Notes under the pieces: model-generated
Database searches by the model: none
The model's input: only the letters and a program-made list of their open reading frames with translations
What the model was told of the DNA's origin: nothing
Source: JBAXLO01 sp037134755
Lineage (GTDB): Bacteria > Bacteroidota > Bacteroidia > Bacteroidales > JACABE01
Direction of reading: 5' to 3'
NCBI GenBank assembly: GCA_037134755.1
Contig: JBAXLO010000083.1
Span: 1 to 17,492 of the forward strand
DNA length: 17,492 bases
Shown: piece by piece, positions 6,957 through 15,005 of the stretch
Layout: every line of letters begins with the position of its first letter
Position numbering within the stretch: position 1 is the stretch's first letter
Position numbers and translations under genes: made by a program

Positions 6957-8309
6957 TTATTTTCTTTTAAGTTCAATTATTGTTATTTCAGGAGGCATAC
7001 CCAATCTTCCCGGGTATCCTATAACTCCTAAACCTCTATTAACATATAAGTATTGAGATTTGTTTCCAAAAATTGAAGTGTACAATCCTGCCCAATACTT
7101 ATACATGTATTTTGCCGGGCTCCATTCATTATTATTCCAGGTTATACCCATTTGCATTCCATGTGTATGTCCTGATAAAGTTAAATTGATAAAAGGATAT
7201 TTGGGATTTATAATATACTGCCAGTGCGAAGGATCATGTGACAAAAGTAAAATAAACTTATTTGTATCAACATTATTAATCGCTTTATCAATATCTCCAT
7301 ACTTAGGAAATCGCGGATGAAAGCCCCAGTTCTCAACTCCTGCTATTATAATAGATGCACTATCTTTAATAATAGAATCATTAGCGTTTAATAATAAATG
7401 CCAACCTAACCTTTTCTGAAGATCGTACATAGCTTTCATATTATCTTCTTTTTCTTTATCTGTCGTCCATTTTACATAATTACCATAATCATGATTACCT
7501 AATATTGAATAAACACCGTTAGGGGAATGCATTTGTTTTAATGTGTTTTCAAAACGAAAAGCTTCATCCGTAGAGAAATTAACTAAATCTCCTGTAAAGC
7601 AAATTAAATCCGGATGTAATTCATTAATAATATTAACAGCTTTTTGCAATGGCTTTTCAGAATACCAGCTTCCAAGATGCATATCTGATAATTGTACAAT
7701 CTTGTATCCATTAAATTGTACAGGCAGATTAGGAAAACTTAACTCAACTCTTCTTACTTTAAAGTTAAATTCTGTAAAAATCATACCATACAACATTGTA
7801 AAAAAGATAAGAAAACTTAAAGTATTTCCAATATATAGGATAACCTTAGGTCTTCTATTCTTAAACTTGCTGTAAAATGCATTTCTTTTAAACAGAAAAA
7901 ACCATACAAATCGAAAGAATCTAAAGATATCTGCAATAAATAAAAAAATTACAGCTATAGTTTTAGCTGTAAAAAATACCATTATAAAACCTGTTAAATA
8001 AGTCCTTACATTTTGATCCCAATCTTTTATATTTATAATTATTGAGGATAAAACAAAAGTTATTACAATAGTTAATGGAAGCCAATATACTATCTTACTT
8101 ATTGATTTTAAGATGATATTTAATTTATTAATACTTGTTCTTAATGATTTCCATAAATAGAAATCCATAATAACCATTAATATCATAAACTGAAGCATCC
8201 CATGATACTTAGGGAATTTTGAAGAAGCAAAAACAACTAGTAATACAGTTATTATTAAACAACTGATAGCGTATAGATAAAATCTCTGGTTAACTTTTTT
8301 TAACATCAT
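6957..8309 (-). CDS. Membrane-anchored calcineurin-like metallophosphoesterase
   Basis: The N-terminal 180 residues hold about five hydrophobic segments (near 12-29, 38-52, 74-93, 105-128, 157-178). A metallophosphoesterase domain follows. Its metal ligands are all present: Asp209 and His211 in SDMHLG, Asp241 in TGDLVN, Asn272/His273 in GNHD, His358 in SHDP, and His381/His383 in SGHTHG. The layout matches YkuE/YaeI-like membrane phosphoesterases common in Bacteroidota, some of which act on lipid-linked phosphates. The actual substrate is unknown. The catalytic domain side of the membrane is not clear from sequence alone. Start is at the first of two adjacent ATGs. TACATTTG on the minus strand upstream gives a good -7 box. 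Confidence 0.9.
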   Translation of the reverse strand: MMLKKVNQRFYLYAISCLIITVLLVVFASSKFPKYHGMLQFMILMVIMDFYLWKSLRTSINKLNIILKSISKIVYWLPLTIVITFVLSSIIINIKDWDQNVRTYLTGFIMVFFTAKTIAVIFLFIADIFRFFRFVWFFLFKRNAFYSKFKNRRPKVILYIGNTLSFLIFFTMLYGMIFTEFNFKVRRVELSFPNLPVQFNGYKIVQLSDMHLGSWYSEKPLQKAVNIINELHPDLICFTGDLVNFSTDEAFRFENTLKQMHSPNGVYSILGNHDYGNYVKWTTDKEKEDNMKAMYDLQKRLGWHLLLNANDSIIKDSASIIIAGVENWGFHPRFPKYGDIDKAINNVDTNKFILLLSHDPSHWQYIINPKYPFINLTLSGHTHGMQMGITWNNNEWSPAKYMYKYWAGLYTSIFGNKSQYLYVNRGLGVIGYPGRLGMPPEITIIELKRK

Positions 8310-8329
8310 TTTTATTGAATTGATGCAAC

Positions 8330-8337
8330 AAATGTAC
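8330..8337 (-). promoter_or_regulatory. -7 box for the metallophosphoesterase gene
   Basis: On the minus strand TACATTTG matches TAnnTTTG exactly, 20 bases before the ATG at 8309, which would give a very short leader. No clear TTG is seen at the -33 position, so the call rests on the -7 box and its location. Confidence 0.45.
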
Positions 8338-8432
8338 TATTAATATTGTCTATAAAGCATGTTTTATTAAAAACTTACTCTTAAAGTATGTTAAATTGAA
8401 AAATATATAATAATAATATGCTTTAAAATTTG

Positions 8433-8440
8433 TTACTTTG
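8433..8440 (+). promoter_or_regulatory. Weak candidate -7 box for the exported thioredoxin-like gene
   Basis: TTACTTTG matches five of the six fixed positions of TAnnTTTG. It lies about 58 bases before the ATG at 8498 in the divergent gap, which fits a leader of about 50 bases. A -33 TTG is not evident. Confidence 0.3.
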
Positions 8441-8497
8441 TAATGGTGAAATTAATATTAATCAGTTAAATAAATTATTTAAAATCAAAAGAAAACT

Positions 8498-9934
8498 ATG
8501 CTAAATTATTTTAAAAAGTTATTAATCTTAACACTTTTATTCTCTAATCTTTTTGTATTTGCTCAAAAGAAAGGTTATAACATTAAGATCAAAGTTGAAA
8601 ACTATAAGAATGATACTTTATTTTTGGGCAATTACTACGGCGATAAGCAGTATATTAAGGATACTGCAATATTAAATTCAAAGGGTATCTATTTATTTAG
8701 TGGTGAAGAAACGCTTCCCGGTGGAGTTTATCTTGTTATTACTAATGACAGGCGTTATTTTGAACTCATTATCGACAAAGAACAATTCTTTTCGGTTGAA
8801 ACTAAAAATGAAGATCTCCCTAAATTCATGAAGATTAAAGATTCACCCGATAATGAAGTATTCTATAACTTCCAGAATTTTAATAGAGTTAAGTATGAAG
8901 CTGTAGATCCTATTCAGAAAAGATATGCAGTAATAAAAGATAATAAAGACTTAAAAGATTCTGTTAAAATACTTAAAGATAAATTACAAGCATTAAATAC
9001 AGAGATTAGTGATTATAAACTTAAGTTTATTAAAGATAATCCTAATCATTTGATGGCAAAAGTTTTTAAAGCATCTAAAGATATTGATGTTCCTGATGCT
9101 CCTAAATTGCCCGGAGGTGGTATTGATTCAATGTTTGCTTACAAATATTACAAAGCACATTACTGGGATAATTTTGATCTAACTGACGATCGTATTTTAC
9201 GAACTCCGGTATTTCATGGACGTTTAGAAAATTATTTTAAGAATATTATTATTCAATCTAACGATTCTATCAAATCTAATTGTGATGATATGATTGAGCG
9301 TACGCGTCCTAATAAAGAAATGTTTAAATATACACTTTGGTTTCTTACTAATTTCTATGAGAAATCTCAGATAATGGGACAGGATGAAATATTTGTATAT
9401 TTATCAGAGAAATATTACGCTACTAATCAAGCATATTGGGTTACTCCTTCTACTTTAGAGAGTATTATGAAGAGAGTAAAACATTTAAAACCTACCTTGA
9501 TTGGTACCAGAGCACCCGAATTAATTATGCCTGATACTACTGATGCTTATGTTTCGAGTTTTGGACATAAATCTCATTTCACGATGATTTTATTCTGGGA
9601 TACTGATTGTGGACATTGCAAAATTGAAGTCCCAAAGGTTAAAGAATTTTATGATAAGAATAAAAAACGATTTGATATAGAAGTATATGCTATTGATACT
9701 GATCATGATTTGGATAGATGGAAGAAATACATACGCGAAAATAAACATACCTGGATAAGTGTAAGTGGTATGAAAACTAATATTGATTATCATGATGTAT
9801 ACGATATATATAGTACACCTGTAATATTCCTGCTTGACAAGGACTTTAAAGTCATTGCAAAACGCTTAGGAATAGAACAGGTTGAAGATTTCCTCCAACA
9901 TTATTTAGATAGAGAGAAAAAAGGAATCAAATAA
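8498..9934 (+). CDS. Exported thioredoxin-like (TlpA/redoxin) protein with DUF4369/DUF5106-type N-terminus
   Basis: A signal peptide is clear: a KK pair followed by a hydrophobic core (8-21), with cleavage likely after FVFAQ near residue 23. Residues about 26-115 resemble DUF4369, and about 120-330 resemble DUF5106, both common N-terminal modules of Bacteroidota redoxins. The C-terminal 150 residues are a thioredoxin fold with the active site CGHC (371-374) after FWDTD and a cis-proline at Pro441 in YSTPVIF. It should act in the periplasm on disulfides, but whether it reduces, isomerises or oxidises is unknown. CGHC is closer to disulfide isomerases than to the CxPC of many TlpA proteins. It is monocistronic and followed by a terminator at 9957-9989. 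Confidence 0.88.
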   Translation: MLNYFKKLLILTLLFSNLFVFAQKKGYNIKIKVENYKNDTLFLGNYYGDKQYIKDTAILNSKGIYLFSGEETLPGGVYLVITNDRRYFELIIDKEQFFSVETKNEDLPKFMKIKDSPDNEVFYNFQNFNRVKYEAVDPIQKRYAVIKDNKDLKDSVKILKDKLQALNTEISDYKLKFIKDNPNHLMAKVFKASKDIDVPDAPKLPGGGIDSMFAYKYYKAHYWDNFDLTDDRILRTPVFHGRLENYFKNIIIQSNDSIKSNCDDMIERTRPNKEMFKYTLWFLTNFYEKSQIMGQDEIFVYLSEKYYATNQAYWVTPSTLESIMKRVKHLKPTLIGTRAPELIMPDTTDAYVSSFGHKSHFTMILFWDTDCGHCKIEVPKVKEFYDKNKKRFDIEVYAIDTDHDLDRWKKYIRENKHTWISVSGMKTNIDYHDVYDIYSTPVIFLLDKDFKVIAKRLGIEQVEDFLQHYLDREKKGIK

Positions 9935-9956
9935 ACTAAATATATTTTCAATTTAT

Positions 9957-9989
9957 AAAAAGCCTGTCATTTTTATGATGGGCTTTTTA
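9957..9989 (+). terminator. Intrinsic terminator after the thioredoxin-like gene
   Basis: AGCCTGTCAT (9961-9970) pairs with ATGATGGGCT (9975-9984) over 10 positions, two of them G-U pairs, with a TTTT loop and a T-rich tail. The two wobble pairs become mismatches on the minus strand, so the element favours the + strand. It may still help end the convergent rpoN transcript. Confidence 0.8.
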
Positions 9990-10094
9990 TTTATATAGTT
10001 ATAAGTGTTTTATTCTCGAATATAGTAATAAAAATAGTTCCCAGATAACGTAGAACAAATTTAATAAAAATAATAAAGAATGAAATGCGAGGCT

Positions 10095-10706
10095 TTACAA
10101 AATATAAAACACCAATAACATATACCCTATCCCAAGTAAATAACCAATATAAACTTCGGAAGATTTATGGGCATTAAGTGCCAAGCGGGCAAAACATACA
10201 AGACCGGAAACTATAATTGTAGTTAATAAAATTGGAATCAAATTAATATTTAATCTAATAGAAAGACCAATTAAAATACCGGTTAGAGCTCCAATTGCCA
10301 TTGAATGTATACTTATCTTAAACTTAAAATTAATAAAAAAAGCTACTATTGTAAGCAAAACTATTGCAAGAAATATTAAGAGATAAACTCCCGGCAATTC
10401 AGCCCTCTTCATTAAATAATATACAGAATAATAAAATATGATAACCGACAGATAAGGTAGTGTCCGCTCTTGCCGACCTTCCATTTGTAAAGATTGTATG
10501 ACTTTCATCTTTAAGAACACAAAAGACATAACTACCGGAAATACAAAAGTTATCAAAAATACATAAGCTATAATAGTTAGCTTATATTCATATCTGATAA
10601 ATGAAGAAAAAAATGTTTGTAAGTTAAATAAAATTGCCATCATATATGTTGGCATCAATAAAGGATGAAACAGATAGCTTGTAACTTGAGCGATTCTTTT
10701 TTCCAT
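10095..10706 (-). CDS. PAP2-like polytopic membrane protein
   Basis: This 203-residue integral membrane protein has about six hydrophobic segments. It carries degenerate versions of the three PAP2 phosphatase motifs: GRQERTLP (77-84, like K-x6-RP), ISIHS (131-135, like PSGH), and ARLALNAHKSSE (173-184, like SR-x5-H-x3-D) with Arg174, His180 and Glu184 in place of Asp. The central His134 and late His180 that carry out phosphotransfer in the family are present. A lipid- or isoprenoid-phosphate substrate would be normal for PAP2 proteins, but the altered motifs leave activity uncertain. It starts 6 bases after the rpoN stop, so the two genes are probably one transcript. Confidence 0.7.
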   Translation of the reverse strand: MEKRIAQVTSYLFHPLLMPTYMMAILFNLQTFFSSFIRYEYKLTIIAYVFLITFVFPVVMSFVFLKMKVIQSLQMEGRQERTLPYLSVIIFYYSVYYLMKRAELPGVYLLIFLAIVLLTIVAFFINFKFKISIHSMAIGALTGILIGLSIRLNINLIPILLTTIIVSGLVCFARLALNAHKSSEVYIGYLLGIGYMLLVFYIL

Positions 10707-10712
10707 TAATTA

Positions 10713-12176
10713 TTAGATTTCTTTTCTGAATTGAGCGCGTGGTATTCCTAGTAATTCTCTATACTTAGCAACTGTTCGTCTTGCGATAATATATCCTTTT
10801 TCGGTAAGTATTTTTTGTAATTCATCATCATTTAAAGGCGAAGTTTTATCTTCATTTTCAATACATTCAGTCAAAATGTTTTTTAATTCGTTATTGGTAA
10901 CATCCTCACCTGAATCCGTTGACATTGTTTTTGCAAAGAAATCTTTTAATAAGAAAGTACCAAAATGGGTTTGAGCATACTTAGAGTTCGAAACACGTGA
11001 AATAGTTGATAAATCCAAACCAACAACATCAGCAATATCTTTTAAGATCATTGGCTTTAGTTTTGAAATATCACCTTCAAGGAAATATTCTTTTTGATAG
11101 TTCATAATAGCTTCCATAGTTACATAAAGAGTATTATTCCTTTGCTTTATAGCATCAATAAACCATCTTGCCGAATCTATCTTTTGCTTTATAAACATCA
11201 CTGCATCTTTCTGCTGACTGCTTTTGTTTTTAGTTTCAGAATAGGTATGCAACATATCAGCATACGTCTGGCTCACCCTTAAATCGGGCACATTGCGATT
11301 GTTTAATGTAAGTTCAAGGACTCCATTATTATTGTTAATAAAGAAATCGGGCATTATATACTGACTGGATTTTCCACTGGTATCCATTGAGTTCCCCGGC
11401 TTGGGATTTAAACGAAGCACTTCGTTAATTGCATCTTTTAAATCTTCTTCTGTAATATCTAACTTTTCAATTATCTTATCGTAATGTCTTTTAGAGAATC
11501 TATCAAAATGATTCTCCAATATTTCAATAGCAAGTTTAATTGCTGTAGTCTTTTCAGTCTTTCTTTTTAATTGTAATAACAAACATTCCTGCAAAGTATG
11601 AGCACCAATACCCGGTGGATCTAGTTCCTGTATCATGCAAAGAACACTAGTTATTTCTTCTTTAGTTGTCTCGATATTCAAACTAAATGCAAAATCATCA
11701 ACCATTGCATCAATATCACGCATCAAGTAACCTGAATCATCAAGATTACCAATCAATGTCAAGCCAATTTGAAATAACTTATCTTCCAAGCCTAACATCT
11801 GGAACTGTTCTATTAAATTATCCTGAAAAGTAGTTTCAATAGATAAAGGCACATCTTTTTTCTCATCATCTTCTGAATAATTATTTGTTTGAAGTTTATA
11901 AGAATTTACATCATCTTCATCCAAATAATCATTAAAATCATAATCATCAGTATCTCTTGAATTATCAGCAGTACTTTCGCTATAAGTATCATCGAATTCA
12001 TCTTCTGATTTTATATCTTCTCCATCTGACAACTCTTCTAAGGCAGGATTTTCTTCTAACTCCTGTTTTATACGTTGATCAAGGGTTACAGTAGGCACCT
12101 GCAATAACTTCATCAACAATATTTGCTGAGGAGTTAATTTCTGAAGTAGCTTCTGCTGTAATCTTTGACCTAACAT
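10713..12176 (-). CDS. rpoN: RNA polymerase sigma-54 factor
   Basis: Sigma-54 directs RNA polymerase to GG/GC-type promoters that need AAA+ activators. Region I is evident at the N-terminus: Gln/Leu-rich with LTPQQILLMKLLQ (14-26) and LEENPALEE (40-48), which binds the activator and core. Residues about 48-108 form a very acidic linker (region II). The core-binding domain follows. The RpoN box ARRTVAKYRE (465-474), which reads the -24 element, is complete near the C-terminus. The 487-residue length is normal. The ATG at 12174-12176 is the only reasonable start before region I. A PAP2-like gene follows 6 bases later. The leader contains heptamer repeats and an exact -7 box (12239-12246). No enhancer-binding activator gene is in the window. 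Confidence 0.96.
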   Translation of the reverse strand: MLGQRLQQKLLQKLTPQQILLMKLLQVPTVTLDQRIKQELEENPALEELSDGEDIKSEDEFDDTYSESTADNSRDTDDYDFNDYLDEDDVNSYKLQTNNYSEDDEKKDVPLSIETTFQDNLIEQFQMLGLEDKLFQIGLTLIGNLDDSGYLMRDIDAMVDDFAFSLNIETTKEEITSVLCMIQELDPPGIGAHTLQECLLLQLKRKTEKTTAIKLAIEILENHFDRFSKRHYDKIIEKLDITEEDLKDAINEVLRLNPKPGNSMDTSGKSSQYIMPDFFINNNNGVLELTLNNRNVPDLRVSQTYADMLHTYSETKNKSSQQKDAVMFIKQKIDSARWFIDAIKQRNNTLYVTMEAIMNYQKEYFLEGDISKLKPMILKDIADVVGLDLSTISRVSNSKYAQTHFGTFLLKDFFAKTMSTDSGEDVTNNELKNILTECIENEDKTSPLNDDELQKILTEKGYIIARRTVAKYRELLGIPRAQFRKEI

Positions 12177-12185
12177 ATTTTTATC

Positions 12186-12213
12186 AATTAAGAATTAAGA
12201 ATTAACAATTAAG
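12186..12213 (+). repeat. Tandem heptamer array, AATTAAG/AATTAAC x4
   Basis: Four head-to-tail heptamers read AATTAAG, AATTAAG, AATTAAC, AATTAAG. They lie between the predicted rpoN promoter and its start codon, so they would be in the rpoN leader RNA (as the complement). A second array in inverted orientation sits at 12308-12328. Confidence 0.8.
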
Positions 12214-12238
12214 AATTTAAATCATAATAATCATAGTG

Positions 12239-12246
12239 CAAATATA
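12239..12246 (-). promoter_or_regulatory. -7 box for rpoN
   Basis: On the minus strand TATATTTG is an exact TAnnTTTG box, 63-70 bases before the rpoN ATG. Transcription would begin near 12233, giving a leader of about 55 bases that contains the heptamer array. No clear -33 TTG is present. Confidence 0.45.
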
Positions 12247-12307
12247 AGAAAATAAATGTTAGAATACATATTATATTTTCTTTAATTGAGAATATTTTTT
12301 TCATTAT

Positions 12308-12328
12308 CGTAATTCGTAATTCGTAATT
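12308..12328 (-). repeat. Tandem heptamer array, AATTACG x3 on the minus strand
   Basis: Three perfect copies of CGTAATT on the + strand are AATTACG on the minus strand. The array begins seven bases after the asnS stop, the same unit and same sense orientation relative to the gene end as at 91-118. Confidence 0.85.
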
Positions 12329-12335
12329 TTGTCTT

Positions 12336-13739
12336 CTAAAATTCTGCGTTTTGTGGTGTCCTTGGGAAAGGGATGACATCTCTAATATTTGACATTCCTG
12401 TTACAAACAATACTAATCTTTCGAAACCTAAACCAAAACCACTATGAGGGGCAGTACCAAAACGACGTGTATCTAAATACCACCATATATCTTTTTCAGG
12501 AATACCCATTTCTGCAATACGTTTTTGTAGTCTTTCTAAGTTTTCTTCGCGTTGCGAACCGCCAATAATCTCTCCTATCTTTGGGAACAATACATCCATA
12601 GCCCTTACTGTTTTTCCATCCTCATTCATTTTCATATAAAATGCTTTGATGTCTTTAGGATAATTAGTAAGAATAACAGGTTTCTTAAAATGTTTTTCAA
12701 CTAAATATCTTTCATGTTCCGATTGTAAATCAACGCCCCATGAAACAGGGAATTCAAACCTTTGCTCAGCTTTAAGTAATATCTCAATAGCTTCCGTATA
12801 ATCTAATCTTATAAAATCATTTTCAACAATAAAATTAAGACGTGAAATTAATTCATCATCATACATTTTATTTAAAAACTCTAAATCATCAATACAATTA
12901 TTAAGAGCATAAGTAATAAGATATTTCAAAAAGTCTTCAGCTAAATCCATATCACCTACTATATCGCAGAAAGCAACTTCAGGTTCAATCATCCAAAACT
13001 CTGCTAAATGTCGTGGGGTATTAGAGTTCTCGGCTCTAAACGTTGGTCCAAAAGTATATACATTAGATAAAGCCATTGCTCCTAACTCTGCTTCCAACTG
13101 TCCTGAAACGGTAAGATTCGTTTCTTTTCCAAAGAAATCTTGTTTGTAATCAATATGATTTTCTTCATTCATTGGAGGATTCATAGCATCTAAAGTAGTA
13201 ACTCTAAACATTGCTCCTGCACCTTCAGCATCAGAACCTGTGATAATTGGAGTATGTAAATAATAAAAGCCATTATCATTAAAATATTTATGGATAGCAT
13301 AAGCCATAGCATGACGAACACGTAGAACAGCGCCAAAAGTATTAGTACGAGGGCGAAGATGTGCTATCTCTCTTAAAAACTCCAGAGTATGACCTTTCTT
13401 CTGCAAAGGATAAGTTTCGTCAGCGCTACCATATATTTCGATAGTTTCGGCCTGTATTTCTACACTCTGCCCCTGCCCCATTGATTCAACTAATTTACCA
13501 TTAACAGAAATACATGCACCGGTAGTAATTAATTTAATTACTTCTTCATCAAAGTTAGCAAGATCCAACACAATTTGAATACTGTGTACTATCGAACCGT
13601 CATTTAATGCAACGAAGGCAACATTTTTGTTTCCTCTTTTGGTTCTAACCCATCCTTTAATGTTTACAATTGTGCCTATATCTTCAGCTTTTGCAGACTT
13701 TAGTAAATCTTTTATCGTTCTTCTTTTTATTTGATCCAT
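12336..13739 (-). CDS. asnS: Asparaginyl-tRNA synthetase
   Basis: This class IIb synthetase charges tRNA-Asn. An N-terminal OB-fold anticodon domain (about 20-115) is followed by the catalytic core with motif 2 FRAE (234-237) and motif 3 GLGFER ending near 441. The C-terminus NIRDVIPFPRTP is typical of AsnRS, and the protein is 467 residues, a normal length. I chose the ATG at 13737-13739. The frame stays open ten codons further to a TTG at 13769, but the extra residues have no family counterpart, while MDQIKRRT fits the usual N-terminus just before the OB fold. No terminator is clear downstream; heptamer repeats begin seven bases after the stop. It is divergent from the DAHP synthase gene. 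Confidence 0.95.
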   Translation of the reverse strand: MDQIKRRTIKDLLKSAKAEDIGTIVNIKGWVRTKRGNKNVAFVALNDGSIVHSIQIVLDLANFDEEVIKLITTGACISVNGKLVESMGQGQSVEIQAETIEIYGSADETYPLQKKGHTLEFLREIAHLRPRTNTFGAVLRVRHAMAYAIHKYFNDNGFYYLHTPIITGSDAEGAGAMFRVTTLDAMNPPMNEENHIDYKQDFFGKETNLTVSGQLEAELGAMALSNVYTFGPTFRAENSNTPRHLAEFWMIEPEVAFCDIVGDMDLAEDFLKYLITYALNNCIDDLEFLNKMYDDELISRLNFIVENDFIRLDYTEAIEILLKAEQRFEFPVSWGVDLQSEHERYLVEKHFKKPVILTNYPKDIKAFYMKMNEDGKTVRAMDVLFPKIGEIIGGSQREENLERLQKRIAEMGIPEKDIWWYLDTRRFGTAPHSGFGLGFERLVLFVTGMSNIRDVIPFPRTPQNAEF

Positions 13740-13844
13740 ATTAGTATTTAATTTTTTCTGTATTAACAAATGTCCTTTTCCTTTGTTTTCTTAGCTTTAA
13801 ATTAAGTTATTTAACAACTCAATTAACTTTTTGTATTCAGGATG

Positions 13845-13852
13845 CAAAATTA
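13845..13852 (-). promoter_or_regulatory. Candidate -7 box for asnS
   Basis: On the minus strand TAATTTTG fits TAnnTTTG exactly, about 106 bases before the asnS ATG. The leader would be close to 100 bases and no -33 TTG is evident at the right spacing, so this is tentative. The 157-base divergent gap must also hold the promoter of the + strand gene at 13897, for which no good box was found. Confidence 0.35.
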
Positions 13853-13896
13853 ATAAATTAGCGTTAATAATTTTACTTAATTTTACAAACTGAAAA

Positions 13897-14982
13897 ATGA
13901 GTACAAATTTAGACATAATCCCAATAAATAATTGGATAGAAACTGATGGTTTCCCTCTGATAATCTGTGGCCCGTGCAGTGCTGAGAATTATAATGATTT
14001 AATTCAGGTTGCTACGGATGTGGCTGCAATTCCTCATGTAAAAATATTTAGAGCAGGTATTTGGAAGCCCCGAACACGTCCTGATGGCTTCGAAGGTGTA
14101 GGTTCTATAGGTTTGCAATGGCTTAAAGATATTAAAGCTCAAACAGGTTTAAAAACTACTGTTGAAGTTGCCAATCCATCACATATTGAGCAATGTTTAG
14201 CTAATGATGTAGATGTATTGTGGATTGGAGCACGTACTGTCGGCAATCCCTTTTCGATGCAGGAACTTGCTGAAGCTCTTAAAGGTGTTGACATACCTGT
14301 TATGATTAAGAATCCATTAAATGCTGATCTTAAATTATGGATAGGTGCTTTTGAACGTATGAATTTGGTTGGGATTAAAAAGTTGGTTGCTATACACAGA
14401 GGGTTTTATGCTTACGATGCTAAACCTTATCGTAATGCACCTATGTGGGAGTTGCCAATAGAACTTAAGCGTATAGTTCCTGACCTGCCTGTTATTTGTG
14501 ATCCTAGCCATATTGCAGGTAATCGAGAATTACTTTCTCTAATATCTCAAAAGGCTTTAGATTTAGAAATGGAAGGATTGATGATAGAAGTTCATCCTGA
14601 TCCCGATAAGGCATTAACTGATGCTAAACAACAGATAACTCCTGATGTATTTAATAATTTATTATCTAATTTAATTATTAGAAAAGAAAAAGGCAATAAT
14701 GAATTTGAAAGTAAACTGGAAGAACTTCGTGCTGTAATTGATGGTATTGACGACGAATTAGTAAGAATACTTTCGAGACGTATGCAAATAGTAAGCGAAA
14801 TTGGAAAGTATAAAAAGGAAAATAGTATTACCATACTTCAGCTTAAAAGATGGAGCGAAATTATTAATGATCGTATGATAAAAGCCGATCAAATGAGTTT
14901 AAATAAAGATTTTCTTGAACAGATATTAAAGATAATACATGATGAATCAATACAAATTCAGACAGATATTTTTAATTCATAA
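13897..14982 (+). CDS. Bifunctional DAHP synthase / chorismate mutase
   Basis: This is the first enzyme of the shikimate pathway fused to the first enzyme of the Phe/Tyr branch. Residues about 15-262 form a type I-beta DAHP synthase (KDPS-like, without the long regulatory N-terminus): GPCSAE (25-30), KPRTRP (57-62), GARTVGNP (111-118), KNP (138-140), HRG (167-169), CDPSHIAG (201-208) and EVHPDP (231-236) with metal ligands Cys201, His205 and Glu231. Residues about 270-361 are an all-helical AroQ-type chorismate mutase, starting with LRAVIDGIDDELV and RRMQIVSEIGKYK. Domain order and 361-residue length match the fusion known in Bacteroidota. In this type the mutase domain often transmits feedback control; that is family knowledge, not seen here. 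The acyltransferase gene follows 23 bases downstream and is probably co-transcribed. Confidence 0.93.
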   Translation: MSTNLDIIPINNWIETDGFPLIICGPCSAENYNDLIQVATDVAAIPHVKIFRAGIWKPRTRPDGFEGVGSIGLQWLKDIKAQTGLKTTVEVANPSHIEQCLANDVDVLWIGARTVGNPFSMQELAEALKGVDIPVMIKNPLNADLKLWIGAFERMNLVGIKKLVAIHRGFYAYDAKPYRNAPMWELPIELKRIVPDLPVICDPSHIAGNRELLSLISQKALDLEMEGLMIEVHPDPDKALTDAKQQITPDVFNNLLSNLIIRKEKGNNEFESKLEELRAVIDGIDDELVRILSRRMQIVSEIGKYKKENSITILQLKRWSEIINDRMIKADQMSLNKDFLEQILKIIHDESIQIQTDIFNS

Positions 14983-15005
14983 ATAGCAATAAATACTTTT
15001 TTAAT

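Noticed and set aside
7543..7875. Open frame of 110 codons on the + strand
   Set aside because: Antisense to the metallophosphoesterase gene, including its metal-ligand region.
12273..12295. Hairpin ATATTTTC/GAGAATAT followed by six Ts on the + strand
   Set aside because: It looks like a + strand terminator, but there is no + strand gene upstream, and on the minus strand, where asnS ends, the T run is missing and a mismatch appears.
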